This document shows positions 46,239-57,678 of a stretch of DNA of 64,000 nt, piece after piece. The number at the start of each line of letters is the position of its first letter. Position 1 is the stretch's first letter. The stretch spans positions 98,193,435 through 98,257,434 of the forward strand of contig NC_058338.1 in assembly GCF_905475395.1 (NCBI RefSeq), given 5' to 3'. A program made the translations under genes and the position numbers. The DNA is from Chrysoperla carnea. Its lineage: Eukaryota > Arthropoda > Insecta > Neuroptera > Chrysopidae. Under the pieces are notes generated by a model that saw only the letters and a list, made by a program, of their open reading frames with translations, ran no database searches and was not told where the DNA came from.

Positions 46239-46244
46239 AATAAA
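46239..46244 (+). terminator. Poly(A) signal of the H15 gene
   Basis: AATAAA followed by T/GT-rich sequence (AGTTTGTTTTATA), about 130 bases after the proposed stop codon. Confidence 0.6.
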
Positions 46245-46569
46245 AGTTTGTTTTATACATCGGATTTTTACCAATTAATATCCCCGAACAACAAAATTTG
46301 ATTTTTTTTCAAGAAAGTATACTTTTCAAATGGTTTTAAGACGTGCTTAATTCAATTTTTTTTTTCATATCACTTTTTGGCTCAAAATATGAGAAAAAAT
46401 ATTTTCTCATATTAGAAATTGTTACATTTATTTTAGCTCCTGGAGTATTAAAAACATTAAAAGCTCGCATATCCGAGATAGTGAGAGAAAAAAAAATCTA
46501 TAGAATGTTTAGCTAATAATATATATGAAAAAAATTAACTCTTAAAAAATTGTGCTCTCGATTTTTAAC

Positions 46570-46850
46570 CCCGAAGAGGCGTATTATAAGTTTGACCGCT
46601 GTGTGTGCCTGTTTTTATCATCGTAGCTGTTAAACGGATGAACCGATTTTTTTTGTTTGTTTGAAAGTTAATTTATCGGAGAGCGTTCTTAGTTATGTTT
46701 CAAGTGAGATTTTAGGGTTCCGTACCCGAAACAACTTAACAGAGGCGACGATAATCAAAATGGATTGTTTGGAGAGAGCTATAAGGAAAAAGTTAATTTA
46801 ATGGAGTGTTCCTAGCTATGTTTAGTTTAACTAAATATTTATATAGAGAT
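46570..46850. repeat. Dispersed insect-type repeat
   Basis: Contains GTTTGACCGCTGTGTGTGCC, CTGTTAAACGGATGAACCGA and TTTTAGGGTTCCGTACCCGA, blocks I recall from widespread insect repeats. A GGAGAGCGTTCTTAGTTATG block recurs in part near 46,800. Non-coding. Confidence 0.5.
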
Positions 46851-47317
46851 AGAAATTGGTAAAAGAATACTTGTTTATATAAATTCTTATTTATGTATCA
46901 ATATTTAAATTTATTTATTTATTTTCATATTTTTTATTAACTGAAAAAATTTCTAGAAAACGGTAGATTCAGAAAAGAGCAGAACGGTTGAAATGATGAA
47001 AAAGGGTAGAACTACTATTTAAACGGTAAATATAAAGGTTTAAAATTAGAACGAGTTTAAATTAGCCAACACAATTATGGTCTCTGTCTTTTATTTGGTT
47101 TTGGAAAATTCGTTTTTTTTCAACTTTCTAGCTTCAAAATTGACCGACTGCTCATTCAATCAAATTCAACCATTGAAATGTTACATTGGACCTTGCGTTT
47201 CTCAGAGGATGCAATTTTTTTATCGATGTGTGGAGGGGGTCAGAGAAAGCTTAACTACAAGTTTGTGGGGTTGCAACCCTTCTTTCAGACAAAATTTGTA
47301 GAAAATTTTGTCTGTAA

Positions 47318-47575
47318 CTTTTTTTTGTACATTAAACCGTTTTGGAAATAGAGGGCGCAGAAGATGGTGCTCTCAGCTTAACGTACATCAGTGCTGGGTG
47401 CTATCTATTATGCTATATTTTATGCTATCCTTTGTTTACTTAGATGTGCAATGTAACTAAATAAAGATGGTAAATCAACAAAATTTTGTTTGTAGCATCA
47501 ATATTTTTAAGCGTTACAAACTTGGGAATAAAGTTAGTGTACCTTGATATATATTTCATTTATACAAGGTAAAAA
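47318..47575. repeat. Fragments of the 37,012 MITE and of the hairpin family
   Basis: 47,318-47,392 matches the left interior of the 37,012-37,632 element (AACCGTTTTGGAAATAGAGG, GGTGCTCTCAGCTTAACGTA). 47,484-47,575 matches the tail of the hairpin family (GTAGCATCAATATTTTTAAG, GTTACAAACTTGGGA). 47,576-47,790 is C-rich on this strand with no gene. Confidence 0.7.
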
Positions 47576-48283
47576 ATCCCCCTACCAAAATTAACTCCCC
47601 TTAAAAAGTTTTCTCTCCTTCCAAAATTCCCCCTTTAAATTTCTTAATCTACCACCCACGAAAACCCCCCTCAAAATTGTCAATCAACAAATCAACTCCG
47701 CCACAATGTTCTTCCAAAAAAAAAAAAAAAAATTTTACGCCCCTGTAAATTACCCACCCCATATATTCCCTCCCATCAATAACTTTATTTCTGGTTGACT
47801 GTTGAAAATCCCATCTTTCTAGTATGTATAGAACTGAAAAACGTAATTTTCGATTAATTTGACTTCATTTCGAGTCGATTGGTGAAAATCCCATCGTTCT
47901 AGCATGTATACAACAGAAAAACACAGTTTACGCGGGTTTTCTCATTTTGGATGGGGGAAGGAGTCACCAATGAAAAAGTTTCAACCAGTGAATCAATGAT
48001 TCATTTACTATCCATCAACCCACTTTCCCCGCTTAGCCTACCACCAACTAGTGGTAGTTTAGTTTAATCAATTATATTCTAAGACAGACAATTAGCTTTT
48101 GGCCACTGAGCTCGATTAAATAGTACCTACTCTTCCCATCAACATCAACAACATTTTAATAATTACCGCCAAATCTAAGCCGAAGGCCATCTAATTGACC
48201 AAGATATAGAAGTAAAGTACGTGTTTAGCGGGCGAGCTAAGCGGAACCAAGCATAGTATGGCTATTTATGAACTGGAGCTACT

Positions 48284-48720
48284 CACTGGCGGATTTACCG
48301 GGAAACAAAGGAAGCAATTGCTTGGGGCCCCGCTTGGACAGGGGCCCCAAAAAATGGAAAATTTTCAAAACACATTCGAAAATTTGAAAAAAATAAATAA
48401 ATAACACATGAAAAAAAGAAAAAATCCATGTCAACAATATCGATCATTCATTGTCCCCAAACGATTTGAAATTAGTTTAAATCTGTATTTCCCGCGTATA
48501 GTTGGCGCTTCGGTCGCTCGTATTTGTATCTTCGTCTGAACAGCTGTAATTCTAAAAGCATCATCGTCTCTTACACACAGAGTAATAGGTAATTATATTG
48601 TACCTCAGATTTCAATAACATAAAAAAACTCACTTCAACTTTGAATCAAAACTAGTTTACAATGAGGGTTCCAAAAAAATGAGGTTGCTTGGGGCCCCGT
48701 CAGAGGTAAATCCGGCACTG
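48284..48720. mobile_element. hAT-type MITE, 437 bp
   Basis: Ends CACTGGCGGATTTACC on the left and GGTAAATCCGGCACTG on the right are inverted repeats, and both arms carry TTGCTTGGGGCCCCG. A perfect 8-bp direct repeat GAGCTACT flanks it (48,276-48,283 and 48,721-48,728). Eight-base duplications and these ends fit hAT. The centre is AT-rich without coding capacity. Confidence 0.9.
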
Positions 48721-48967
48721 GAGCTACTGGTTACGCTGCAAGCGCAACGAGCTCCAAGAGGTAGGTCATATAGTCGCGAGTGGGCTAAGCGGGCGGTCTA
48801 AGTATCGCTATTAATGAATTTTAGCTGCAAGTAAATTAAGATGCATAATCACTGATCAAAAGTTATTATCAAATAAATTGTAGGTGAAACGAACCGCCTC
48901 AAATAGCATAATAGCTATTAAAAAGCCCCCCTTCCGCTGTCCAAGGAGGTGGAATAATGATATGTTA

Positions 48968-49485
48968 TCTCTTATTATATTATAAATGTGAAAGTAAGTA
49001 TTTTTGTTTGTTTGTTTGCTTGTTAACTTGTTACGCTTTCATGCCAAAATTAGCGAATGGTTTTTAATGAAATTTTACATCAATATAGCTCATACACCAG
49101 AATAACACATAAACTATAAATTATAAAGATATAGACATTAAAAAAAAAAAATAAATATATTAAATATAATCTGACATTTACTATTTTAAATTTTTATAGA
49201 TATCTTTAATTTTTGGTCAAAAATAATGATCTCAGATGGAGCAAAGTGATCATTTTAAACCATAAATTAATGATTTCGGTAAAAATTTAAAACAGCTTTT
49301 CTGATATACTCAATCAATTATGACTATTTTACAATTTAAAAAATTGAAAACTGTGCATATCTTTTAGCTGCGTAAAACAATCCCTTCAAGTGTTATAGAA
49401 GGGGGTAAGTGAGATCAAGAAGGGTTGAGGCTATAGAGCGGTGGTTTTTACTTAAGCCCAGTGAAGCGGGCGGATATCAAGCTAG
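48968..49485 (+). mobile_element. Non-autonomous Helitron
   Basis: 5' end TCTCTTATTATATTATAAAT; 3' end GCCCAGTGAAGCGGGCGGAT plus ATCAAGCTAG with a GC hairpin before CTAG. It is flanked by A (48,967) and T (49,486), the Helitron insertion rule. Related to 33,871-34,380. It is a derivative without Rep/helicase. Confidence 0.85.
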
Positions 49486-49701
49486 TTTTGAAAAATACGT
49501 CATTTTTGAGTATGTTGCTTTAAAACATTTCAAAAATTTTTGCGCCTATAGAATGTTAAATTGTCAGCAAATATAGTGGGCTACATTTTATTTTCTAAAA
49601 AATGAAGGTTCCGCTCCAAAAAATTTGAAACTCATGAAATTGTGAACAAACGGGTAGGCAAGTGATAGCACGGTAGTGAATTCAATATCACGGTAGTCTT
49701 T

Positions 49702-49941
49702 GTTATACCATGTATATGAAATATACGTAGTATATTAAGTTTGTAACGCTTAAAAATATTGATGCTATGAAAAAAATTTTGGTTTAGGTGTTCATAAAAT
49801 CATCTAATTTGTCCATTTCCGTATGTCTGTCTGTCTGTCGTCTGTCGTCTGTGGTCTGTCGTCTGTTCGATTGCGTCATCAAAACTGGTCTATACATGGT
49901 ATTTCAACAATTAACTCAGTCAATTGTTTGTTTTCACTTGT
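49702..49941 (-). repeat. Hairpin-family repeat, internally deleted
   Basis: Both ends are present in reverse (TTATACCATGTATATGAAAT and CAATTGTTTGTTTTCACTTG), but the centre with the palindrome is gone. The CTGTC tract is expanded (49,825-49,870). The ends are kept while the core is lost, as in transposon deletion derivatives. Confidence 0.85.
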
Positions 49942-49984
49942 TTAAAGTTAAAATTGCTTAGCAAACATGACATTCATTGACTGT

Positions 49985-50015
49985 TAGGCGGTACGAAGTT
50001 CACCGGGTCAGCTAG
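49985..50015 (+). mobile_element. Helitron 3' terminal fragment
   Basis: AGGCGGTACGAAGTTCACCG followed by GGTCAGCTAG and a T has a hairpin (CGGT/ACCG) shortly before CTAG. This is a 3' end typical of insect Helitrons, from a family different from the 48,968 element. The matching 5' end is not seen. Confidence 0.65.
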
Positions 50016-50599
50016 TTTGATATAAACAAGATCGGTATTATGCGTTATGAACGTATAAATATAACAAAGTAATATCGGTTTACTCCTGGCTACAATTTTT
50101 TTTTTTAACAATAAGCATTATTTTAATTAAGGGTATATTCATAAACATACGTTCAAATAAGAGTGCAAATAACTTAGAAAATATACAAAATAGAATAAAC
50201 AAGTGAAAACAAATAATTGATTGAGTTAATTGTAAATACCCCGTACAGAAAGTGTTGAATGTCAGTGCTTGTATTAGTGCTTGTTTTGTAAATTAGAAGA
50301 GTCAAACAACGAACACAATTATGGCCGCCGAAAGGTTTTTATATGGTTTTGGAAATGTATTTTCTAGATTTTTTTCCTTTTTCGATAAAGTTTCACAAGA
50401 CCACTAGTTGAAGCTACTTGCAAATTTTCAACTGCCTATTGTAGTGTCATCTGACCTGTAGAATTAAATAACTTGTAGTGACAACCTGGCTTTAGAATGC
50501 TTGAATAAAAACACTATGAAAAAAATTGTTTTAAAAGTGACGATATTTGAAATAATTTAAAACGATTTTGATTGGCTACTGACCTGTGATGTCAATTAG

Positions 50600-51750
50600 T
50601 AAGTATTACATATTTTCAAAAACTGTTTTAACATTGTTTGCACTTTTGTTTATTGAATAACTCGCATATTTTTAATTTTGCACGAAAAATGGGTATTACC
50701 AAAGTTATTTAGAATTAAATTTTCTACAATTTTTTAAAACTTTTTTCCTAGGATCGATATTTTTCGATTTAGACCCGAAAAAAGGTGGTCATGAATTTTT
50801 GTTTGTTGCATAACTAGTTTTCTTTTAATTTTACACGAAAAATTAATTATTACCCAAGTTATTTGAAATTAAATTTCCTACAATTTTGGTCGTTATCAAT
50901 TTTTTCTTAGGATCGAAATTTTCGATTTAGACCTGAAAAGAGGTGGTTGTGAATATTTGTTCATTGCATTACTCGTTTATTTTTAATTTTACGCAAAAAA
51001 TTGTTACCACTGAAGTTTTGAGGAATTAATATTCTTACAATATTTGTCCTCATCAATTTTTTTTCATTACTGATATTATTGTTTTTCGGACCTAGTGTCA
51101 GAACGAGTCACCCTATAGTAGTGATGAAGACTCAGATGGTCCACACTTGGCCGATCATCGACTAAACGTTCCAAACGAACATAATTTGAATTTTGAAGGC
51201 TTTTCAGAAATGTACTAGTGAAAAAATAGTTAGTAGTAAATTTACATTTGTTTCATTGAAATAATTATTTAATTTACACCCCTCTCTCTTTCCCTTTACC
51301 GTAAGCGTGCGTCACAAAAATATGAACCTTAGAAAAAGGTCGGCATTAAAGTTAATGCAATCTCCATTTTAAAAAGACTATTTTACCATCGTTTTGACGA
51401 AAAAGATCAATAATACAGAACATGACAGAAAAATCGATGCTAGACAAAAATTGATGAGAACCAAAATTGTAAGAAATTTAATTGCTAACAACTTTGTCGA
51501 TGACTATTTTTACGTAAAATTAAAAATAAACGAGTTATGCAACAAACAAAAATTCATAACCACCTTTTTTTGGATCTAAATCGAAAAATATCGATCCTAG
51601 AAAATAATTGATAAGAACCAAAATTATAGAAAATTTAATTATAAAATAACTTTGGTAATAATATTTTCCGTGTACAATTGAAAATAAACGAGTTATTCAA
51701 AAATATCTAATATGTTTGAGAATATGTAAAACTTACGAATTGACGCCACA
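50600..51750. repeat. Inverted repeat built of about 157-bp tandem units
   Basis: In the left arm the block around CGATTTAGACC-GAAAA-AGGTGG recurs at about 50,767 and 50,925, and TTTTAATTTTGCACGAAAAA-like blocks recur at 50,670, 50,827 and 50,985. The right arm (51,400-51,720) carries two reverse-complement units (AAATAAACGAGTTATGCAAC and AAATAAACGAGTTATTCAAA). The outer ends AACTCGCATA/TATGCGAGTT-like are diverged. It is an old foldback with internal tandem duplication. The ORF at 51,394-51,579 is chance. Confidence 0.75.
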
Positions 51751-52139
51751 GTGCTATTCGTATAACTCCGTGAGTTTCCGGATCGTTTCCGCCAATTTGA
51801 ATTTTAATGATTTTCATTATTTTTTTCCTCGGAAAAAATTAGCCCATTCATCGAGACATTGACTTTCATTTTAAAAATAAACTGTGAAAAAGGTCAATTA
51901 ACACGAATACGTAATAGTAACAGTACAAATTGCTGTTACATCTACGCCACTTTTATATTATTGAAGAAAATGGACACCAAAGCTTAGTCCTAATTTTCGC
52001 TTTCGGGGATAAACAGTGATGTTTACGAAAAAATATTTCAAACAAAAGTTCGATTCATAGATCGATCCTATCATGGAATTCATTAAAAATGACGGACAAT
52101 CAAATCTTACAAGGTTCAGAAAAGGGGAAAATATTTTGG

Positions 52140-52219
52140 TGTGAACCTACAAGTTATGAATAAAGCAATTAAATAAAGAAAGTTATTTGTGTTTTATTTA
52201 ACCATCCTGATATCTAACA
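52140..52219 (+). repeat. Truncated 5' LTR of Gypsy element 1
   Basis: Matches the last 80 bases of the LTR at 57,027-57,234 (GTGAACCTACAAGTTATGAAT ... CCTGATATCTAACA) with one visible difference. The upstream two thirds of the LTR are missing. The leader and primer-binding position follow from 52,220. Confidence 0.88.
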
Positions 52220-52397
52220 GATCAGAAGTGGGATTGTCTCAAGCCTTGTGAAATTTTCAATTAAAGTTGCCTTAAGAAAAGCTGAAAATTGTTTAAATTT
52301 CAAGGATTGCTTTCTGTAAAATTAAAGTGAAAAGTTATATATTTTGGCGGTAAAGTAGCCGTGTATGAGTAATATTTTATATTGTGCGCATCCAGTA
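52220..52397 (+). other. Leader of Gypsy element 1
   Basis: Starts GATCAGAAGTGGGATTGTCT, where the primer-binding site should be. It is non-coding until the inserted foldback at 52,398. No Gag, protease or reverse-transcriptase sequence follows, so most of the element was lost before or with the foldback insertion. Confidence 0.65.
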
Positions 52398-55300
52398 TAG
52401 TCATAGGGCTTAGCGAAAAAAAACTGCATTTTATGCAGAAAGCAAGCCACTTTGCCCAGTGATACTAGGGACCAATATGAATGATTTCATCCGAGGAAAC
52501 ACAAATTTCATCCACTGGAATTCAAGATGGCGGACCTTTTCCAAAATGGAGTCTGCATACTTTAAAAAATTTATAGAATCAAAACGGTTGCACCGATTTA
52601 AGTGATTGAGGTGTCATTCGATTCCTATTAACATCTCTAATCAAACGAAAAACATACCATTTAAAAAAATAAAGATGGCGGGCGAATATTAAGAAAAATG
52701 TGTAATTTTTCCATAAATTTTTTCATTCTGGTGAAAATAACAACTAAATATCGTACGATATGGTCACATATTTTTTTATTTAAATAAAACCTGATTATAT
52801 TAGCTACAAAATAAAAAAAATTGCTTGACAATTCGTCAAGTAGTTTTTGAACTATAAGCATTACAAAAGAAGCGTCTGGTTTTGAAAGCCTTCATTGCAC
52901 GTAATGTGATGCAATGTACTATACTAAAGTAGACATGTACTTTCTACCTGGAAAGTACTCCGAAGTTAATGAAATTTTTACAGGCTATTTGGGGGTACTC
53001 TAGGATGTCTATAATAAGTTTTCGACCTTGAGAATCCTGTGCTAACTTGAAGGGGAGGGGCAAAAACACCAAAATTTTCGAACTTTTTACAGTTTTTCGC
53101 TTATATCTCGTTACTTAAGCCAATTTTGTGATCTATAGTCGCTTACAAAGTTGTAGAACATTAAATTTTCTAAAATTTGGTATTTAAAAGGATTTTCTAG
53201 AGTTATTAGTGTCCGAGATACAGCCGATCAAAGGTAGACAAAGTTACTCGAAATGTAAAAAAGTAGCCGAAACATGAAGGTTTTGTCCCTATAACTATTT
53301 ATTACCATCATATCACGTTAATTATATTAATCGCACATCAATATCAACAGTTAAATTCAACTAAGGCCACAGTCCTACTCCCTACCCCTTCCCTAAGTAT
53401 CCCCCTTCCCCAAACGTGAAGGTCTCTCATTTTAATGTAAAAAGTGCAATTTTAGAAAAATTCACCCACATCAAATACTCTTACGTTGTACACACAATGT
53501 CATGTCAAGGGGTGGGAGGAGGTTCCGCCGACCAAGATTATTATTTTGATTTGCAGTTTCCATATTTTCGTTATTATTTTTTCAAGATAATAATTTTTTC
53601 ATCATTAATTATTATTTTCATTCAAAATAATTTTGTTTTATGATTTCGGAATGTTTTTATTTATTTAAAACATTATACATTTAAAAACTCGGAAAAGTTT
53701 AAAAATTTGTGGGAAAATGTAAACTTCATTATTCAAGTGATTGTGTATGATATATAGTAATAAAGCTCTTATTTAAAGTAAATAAGTAAATTTGTTAATA
53801 CAATCTCTACCTTTGTTAATCAAGTTTACCCTCATGCAATTGAATAATTGATTGATTGAAAATGATTAAAAAAAAAATCCATTATTGGGGTAGCATTTTC
53901 TATTTTATCGAATTTCACAAACATTTTCATTGATGTTATTTGGAAAAATCATTAAATGTCAGCTTGTCAGACTACCGTCAACTAGAGATGCTGCCAAGTA
54001 CCACTCATACAAGACCTACTTTTTAAGTTCAGGCGTAGGTGGCAAGTCAAGAAAGCCATCAACATTACCCTTTTCAATGGGGAAGGAAGTTTACCAAACA
54101 AGGTAGGTATTTTGTTAATTATTTTCGTAACAACATGCAGGTCTACAGGTCTGGTACCCATCACCACAACGATGGACACTGCTCCAGAACATCTGCTTCA
54201 TATAATAAGCTGCAAGTGTGCGAGTGGTTGTCCTACTGCAAGCTGCAGCTGTTAAAAGCCTGGTCTGTTGTGCTCTGCAGTGTACAAGCCCTGCACAGCA
54301 AGCTTAAACTTCAATCGGCCTGACACCAACGAAGCTGATACGAATAATGAGAGTGAGGACACCACAAATCTCCCCTTTTCTCCATTACCAAAATTACATG
54401 AGGAAGACAAGCCCATGGACTTTGATGACGAGGAGTCCAGCAGCCACCCAACGCTTAAAGATTTTCGTAACATGATGTGTTACCTCTATGAGTCTTTTGA
54501 TTATTTAATCCTAATTATTCATAATTATCTCCTGAATTTGATTTTTGTACATTTTTTCCACTAAATTTTCCAGACCTTTATTTGTGAGTATTTGATGTGG
54601 GTGAAGGTTTCTAAAAATGCACTTTTTACATTAAAATGAGAGACCTTCACGTTTGGGGAAGGGGGATACTTAGGGAAGGGGTAGGGAGTAGGACTGTGGC
54701 CTTAGTTGAATTTAACTGTTGATATTGATGTGCGATTAATATAATTAACGTGATATGATGGTAATAAATAGTTATAGGGACAAAACCTTCATGTTTCGGC
54801 TACTTTTTTACATTTCGAGTAACTTTGTCTACCTTTGATCGGCTGTATCTCGGACACTAATAACTCTAGAAAATCCTTTTAAATACCAAATTTTAGAAAA
54901 TTTAATGTTCTACAACTTTGTAAGCGACTATAGATCACAAAATTGGCTTAAGTAACGAGATATAAGCGAAAAACTGTAAAAAGTTCGAAAATTTTGGTGT
55001 TTTTGCCCCTCCCCTTCAAGTTAGCACAGGATTCTCAAGGTCGAAAACTTATTATAGACATCCTAGAGTACCCCCAAATAGCCTGTAAAAATTTCATTAA
55101 CTTCGGAGTACTTTCCAGGTAGAAAGTACATGTCTACTTTAGTATAGTACATTGCATCACATTACGTGCAATGAAGGCTTTCAAAACCAGACGCTTCTTT
55201 TGTAATGCTTATAGTTCAAAAACTACTTGACGGATTGTCAAGCAATTTTTTTTATTTTGTAGCTAATATAATCAGGTTTTATTTAAATAAAAAAATATGT

Positions 55301-55678
55301 GACCATATCGTACGATATTTAGTTGTTATTTTCACTAGAATGAAAAAATTTATGGAAAAATTACACATTTTTCTTAATATTCGCCCGCCATCTTTATTTT
55401 TTTAAATGGTATGTTTTTCGTTTGATTAGAGATGTTAATAGGAATCGAATGACACCTCAATCACTTAAATCGGTGCAACCGTTTTGATTCTATAAATTTT
55501 TTAAAGTATGCAGATGCCATTTTGGAAAAGGTCCGCCATCTTGAATTCCAGTGGATGAAATTTGTGTTTCCTCGGATGAAATCATTCATATTGGTCCCTA
55601 GTATCACTGGGCAAAGTGGCTTGCTTTCTGCATAAAATGCAGCTTTCGATGAAAATATCACCGTAAGCCCTAAGACTA
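52398..55678. mobile_element. 3.3 kb foldback with ~1 kb inverted arms inside Gypsy element 1
   Basis: The left arm (52,398 to about 53,470) and right arm (about 54,605 to 55,678) are highly similar inverted repeats. The outermost bases are TAGTCATAGGGCTTA on the left and TAGTCTTAGGGCTTA, read inward, on the right. A GTA triplet abuts both ends (52,395-52,397 and 55,679-55,681) and may be a 3-bp target duplication. The central 1.15 kb holds a broken CXC-protein frame. No transposase is seen. Arm length and short duplication suggest a DNA transposon derivative; superfamily not assignable. Confidence 0.83.
53969..54560 (+). pseudogene. Broken CXC-motif protein gene in the foldback centre
   Basis: Two plus-strand frames contribute. 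The first (53,969-54,019) gives LPSTRDAAKYHSYKTYF. The second (54,148-54,560) gives GLVPITTTMDTAPEHLLHII, then SCKCASGC, CSC, a stop, GLLCSAVYKPC, and an acidic tail with PMDFDDEESSSHP. The C-x-C-x6-C-x3-x-x2-C layout, preceded by LVP-TT---APE-LL-II, is one I recall from high-copy invertebrate proteins with a C-terminal CXC region. One Cys is replaced (VYK), a TAA interrupts the motif, and there is a frame shift and probable deletion near 54,030-54,145. A splice interpretation (GTAGGT at about 54,101) is possible but does not remove the TAA. Confidence 0.6.
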
Positions 55679-55815
55679 GTAGTGCGTTATTGGTTTGTGT
55701 ATTGGTTTGGTATGGTGTGTTGTACATACAACTTGGAGTAGCAGTCATATCGGTGCGATTGTACAATACCATTGAATAATACTGTCGATATACAGTCAAC
55801 AGTAGTACGACAGTC

Positions 55816-56607
55816 ATGTTCATGCTATTAAAAGACGCGAGTTCTCATGGATTTGGAGCCATACTACTTCAAAAACAAGACGACAATCAATTGCATCCTA
55901 TTTGTTACGCTAGTTGGCAGGCTACCGAAGCCGAATTAAAGTATCATAGTTTCGAACTCGAAATGTTAGCTATTATAAAAGCTTTAGATAAATTCCGAAT
56001 TTATTTGTTAGGTAAGCATTTTGTTATTGTCACAGATTGCAACGCGCTAACTCAAACACTGCAAAAGAAAAATGTATGTCCACGTATTTGTCGATGGGGA
56101 ATTCAATTACAAGAATACGACTATAGTTTACTTCATCGAAAAGGTGAACAGATGAAGCATGTCGATTCGCAGAGTCGATCATTTGAAGTTAATTGTATCG
56201 AAAACGACGAAATGTTCGATATAGCAGTCGCGCAAAACAAGGACCAGGAGATAATTGATCTTAAATTGAAACTGTTGCTCAATAACAATCACGATAAAGA
56301 CTTTACAATAATAAACAATAGGTTAATGAAGAAAACTCAAGATAATTATTTACTCGTAGTACCTAGATCTATGCGAAAACAGTTAGTAATAAGTACCCAT
56401 GAAAATCTTTGTCATTTAGGAGTCGATAAAGTATTAACTAAGTTACGTGAAAACTTCTACTTCCGAAATATGAGAAAATACGTTAGGAAATGTATCTCAA
56501 ATTGCGTTAAATGCTTAGAATATAACCACAAACGTATTACTAACGAAGGGTTCTTGCACCCAATGGATTCTTACATCCAATTACAGAGCAAATTACCGAA
56601 GATATAG
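55816..56607 (+). pseudogene. Gypsy element 1: RNase H and integrase N-terminus
   Basis: An open frame without internal stops. RNase H shows KDASSHGFGAILLQ (first catalytic Asp), FELEMLAIIKALDKFRIYLL (catalytic Glu region) and VIVTDCNALTQTL (third Asp). Then comes the integrase HHCC zinc finger: H in THENLCHLGVDK and the pair in CISNCVKC. The integrase core with its D,D-35-E is absent: the frame leaves the expected sequence after GFLHPMDS and resumes in the C-terminal domain. Gag, protease and reverse transcriptase are missing upstream. Confidence 0.9.
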
Positions 56608-56609
56608 AA

Positions 56610-57020
56610 AATCATAATTTTATACAATCAAGAATTGATAATCGTACTATAGCTACAGGTAAAGTAAAAGCCGCGCAGGAAAAATCAAAAATTGCTTATG
56701 ATAAAAATAGACGCGCACATAAACGTTATAAAGAAGGTGATTTCGTGATGATCCGCAAAAGCTCATACGACCCCAATAGTAATAGCAAACTTACAAAAAA
56801 ATTTATAGGACCATACACTATAAAAAAAGTTTTAGAAAATGATCGCTATCTTATAACTGACATACCCGGTTACTCACTTACCCAAAAACCATATAATGGA
56901 ATACTTTCGCTGGAAAGAATAAAACATTGGATAAATTTAAATAACTCCGGCCAAAGTGATACTGAAGACGACCCTGTTAGTGATTCTGTCATTGAGGACA
57001 ATGAATACGTGTCAGAATGA
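56610..57020 (+). pseudogene. Gypsy element 1: integrase C-terminal part
   Basis: Translation from about 56,610 gives a Lys/Arg-rich stretch (KVKAAQEKSKIAYDKNRRAH), then KEGDFVMIRKSSYDPNSNSK, FIGPYTIKKVLENDRYLI and the acidic end EDNEYVSE. This GPY/F-type module (here FIGPYTI) follows integrase cores in Gypsy elements. It ends with TGA at 57,018, seven bases before the 3' LTR. Confidence 0.88.
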
Positions 57021-57026
57021 CCGAAC

Positions 57027-57234
57027 TGTTAGAGTACTGCCCTGATTATGGCAGCACATGGTAGTCAATACCTTAATTCTCCCCCGCAACCCAATCAATC
57101 ATACTAAGTAGTAAAGTAGTTAAGTTTAGAAGTAGCACTCGAATGGAATAGATGTGTGAACCTACAAGTTATGAATAAAACAATTAAATAAAGAAAGTTA
57201 TTTGTGTTTTATTTAACCATCCTGATATCTAACA
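57027..57234 (+). repeat. 3' LTR of Gypsy element 1 (208 bp)
   Basis: Starts TGTTAGAGTACTGCC and ends CCTGATATCTAACA, with TGTTAGA/TCTAACA as short inverted ends. It includes an AATAAA-like site (TTAAATAAAGAAAG). The last 80 bases are shared with 52,140-52,219. Confidence 0.9.
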
Positions 57235-57614
57235 TTGGTATATTAGCTATGCGAAAATCTAGAAAACTTTCTGTCCCCTCCAATGTAGAGCCATGCAAAT
57301 GGAACAATCCAATCCATTTCATATGATTTTTACTTAACTGTGCCCGCCGATAATACCGATTAACCCTGATAAATTTAAGGGAGCCTATCTTTAATTAATT
57401 TTACAATAACTCAACTCTAAATTATTTCCAAAATTGTGTTTATAATCTCTTCACAGCAACTGGCCTATTTCTGGGTTGCTTTGTTTACCTGAATGTTTGT
57501 TTCGCCTACTATTTTTATTTCAATAAATATATATACTCTGTCATTATGAATCAAAATTTTCATTTATAATAATAATTCATTTACAAGTTTTTTTTTAAAT
57601 TTTTTTTATTATAG
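57235..57614. other. Upstream region of the second H15 gene
   Basis: AT-rich. A T-rich tract and TATAG at about 57,590-57,614 form a probable splice acceptor 64 bases before the start codon, paralleling the first H15 gene. Confidence 0.45.
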
Positions 57615-57678
57615 GGCAAAATTTTAATTAATTTAAAATTTGTAGTAGAAAAATCCAAAACGCAAGGAATAAAAAAAT

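Noticed and set aside
52398..55678. A Polinton/Maverick element
   Set aside because: The arms would fit in length, but no polymerase, integrase or capsid gene is present, the ends do not start as expected, and only a 3-base (not 6-base) duplication is seen.
55461..55823. Minus-strand 120-residue frame beginning MNMTVVLLL
   Set aside because: It crosses the end of the foldback arm into Gypsy sequence and lies opposite the RNase H frame; it cannot be a conserved gene.
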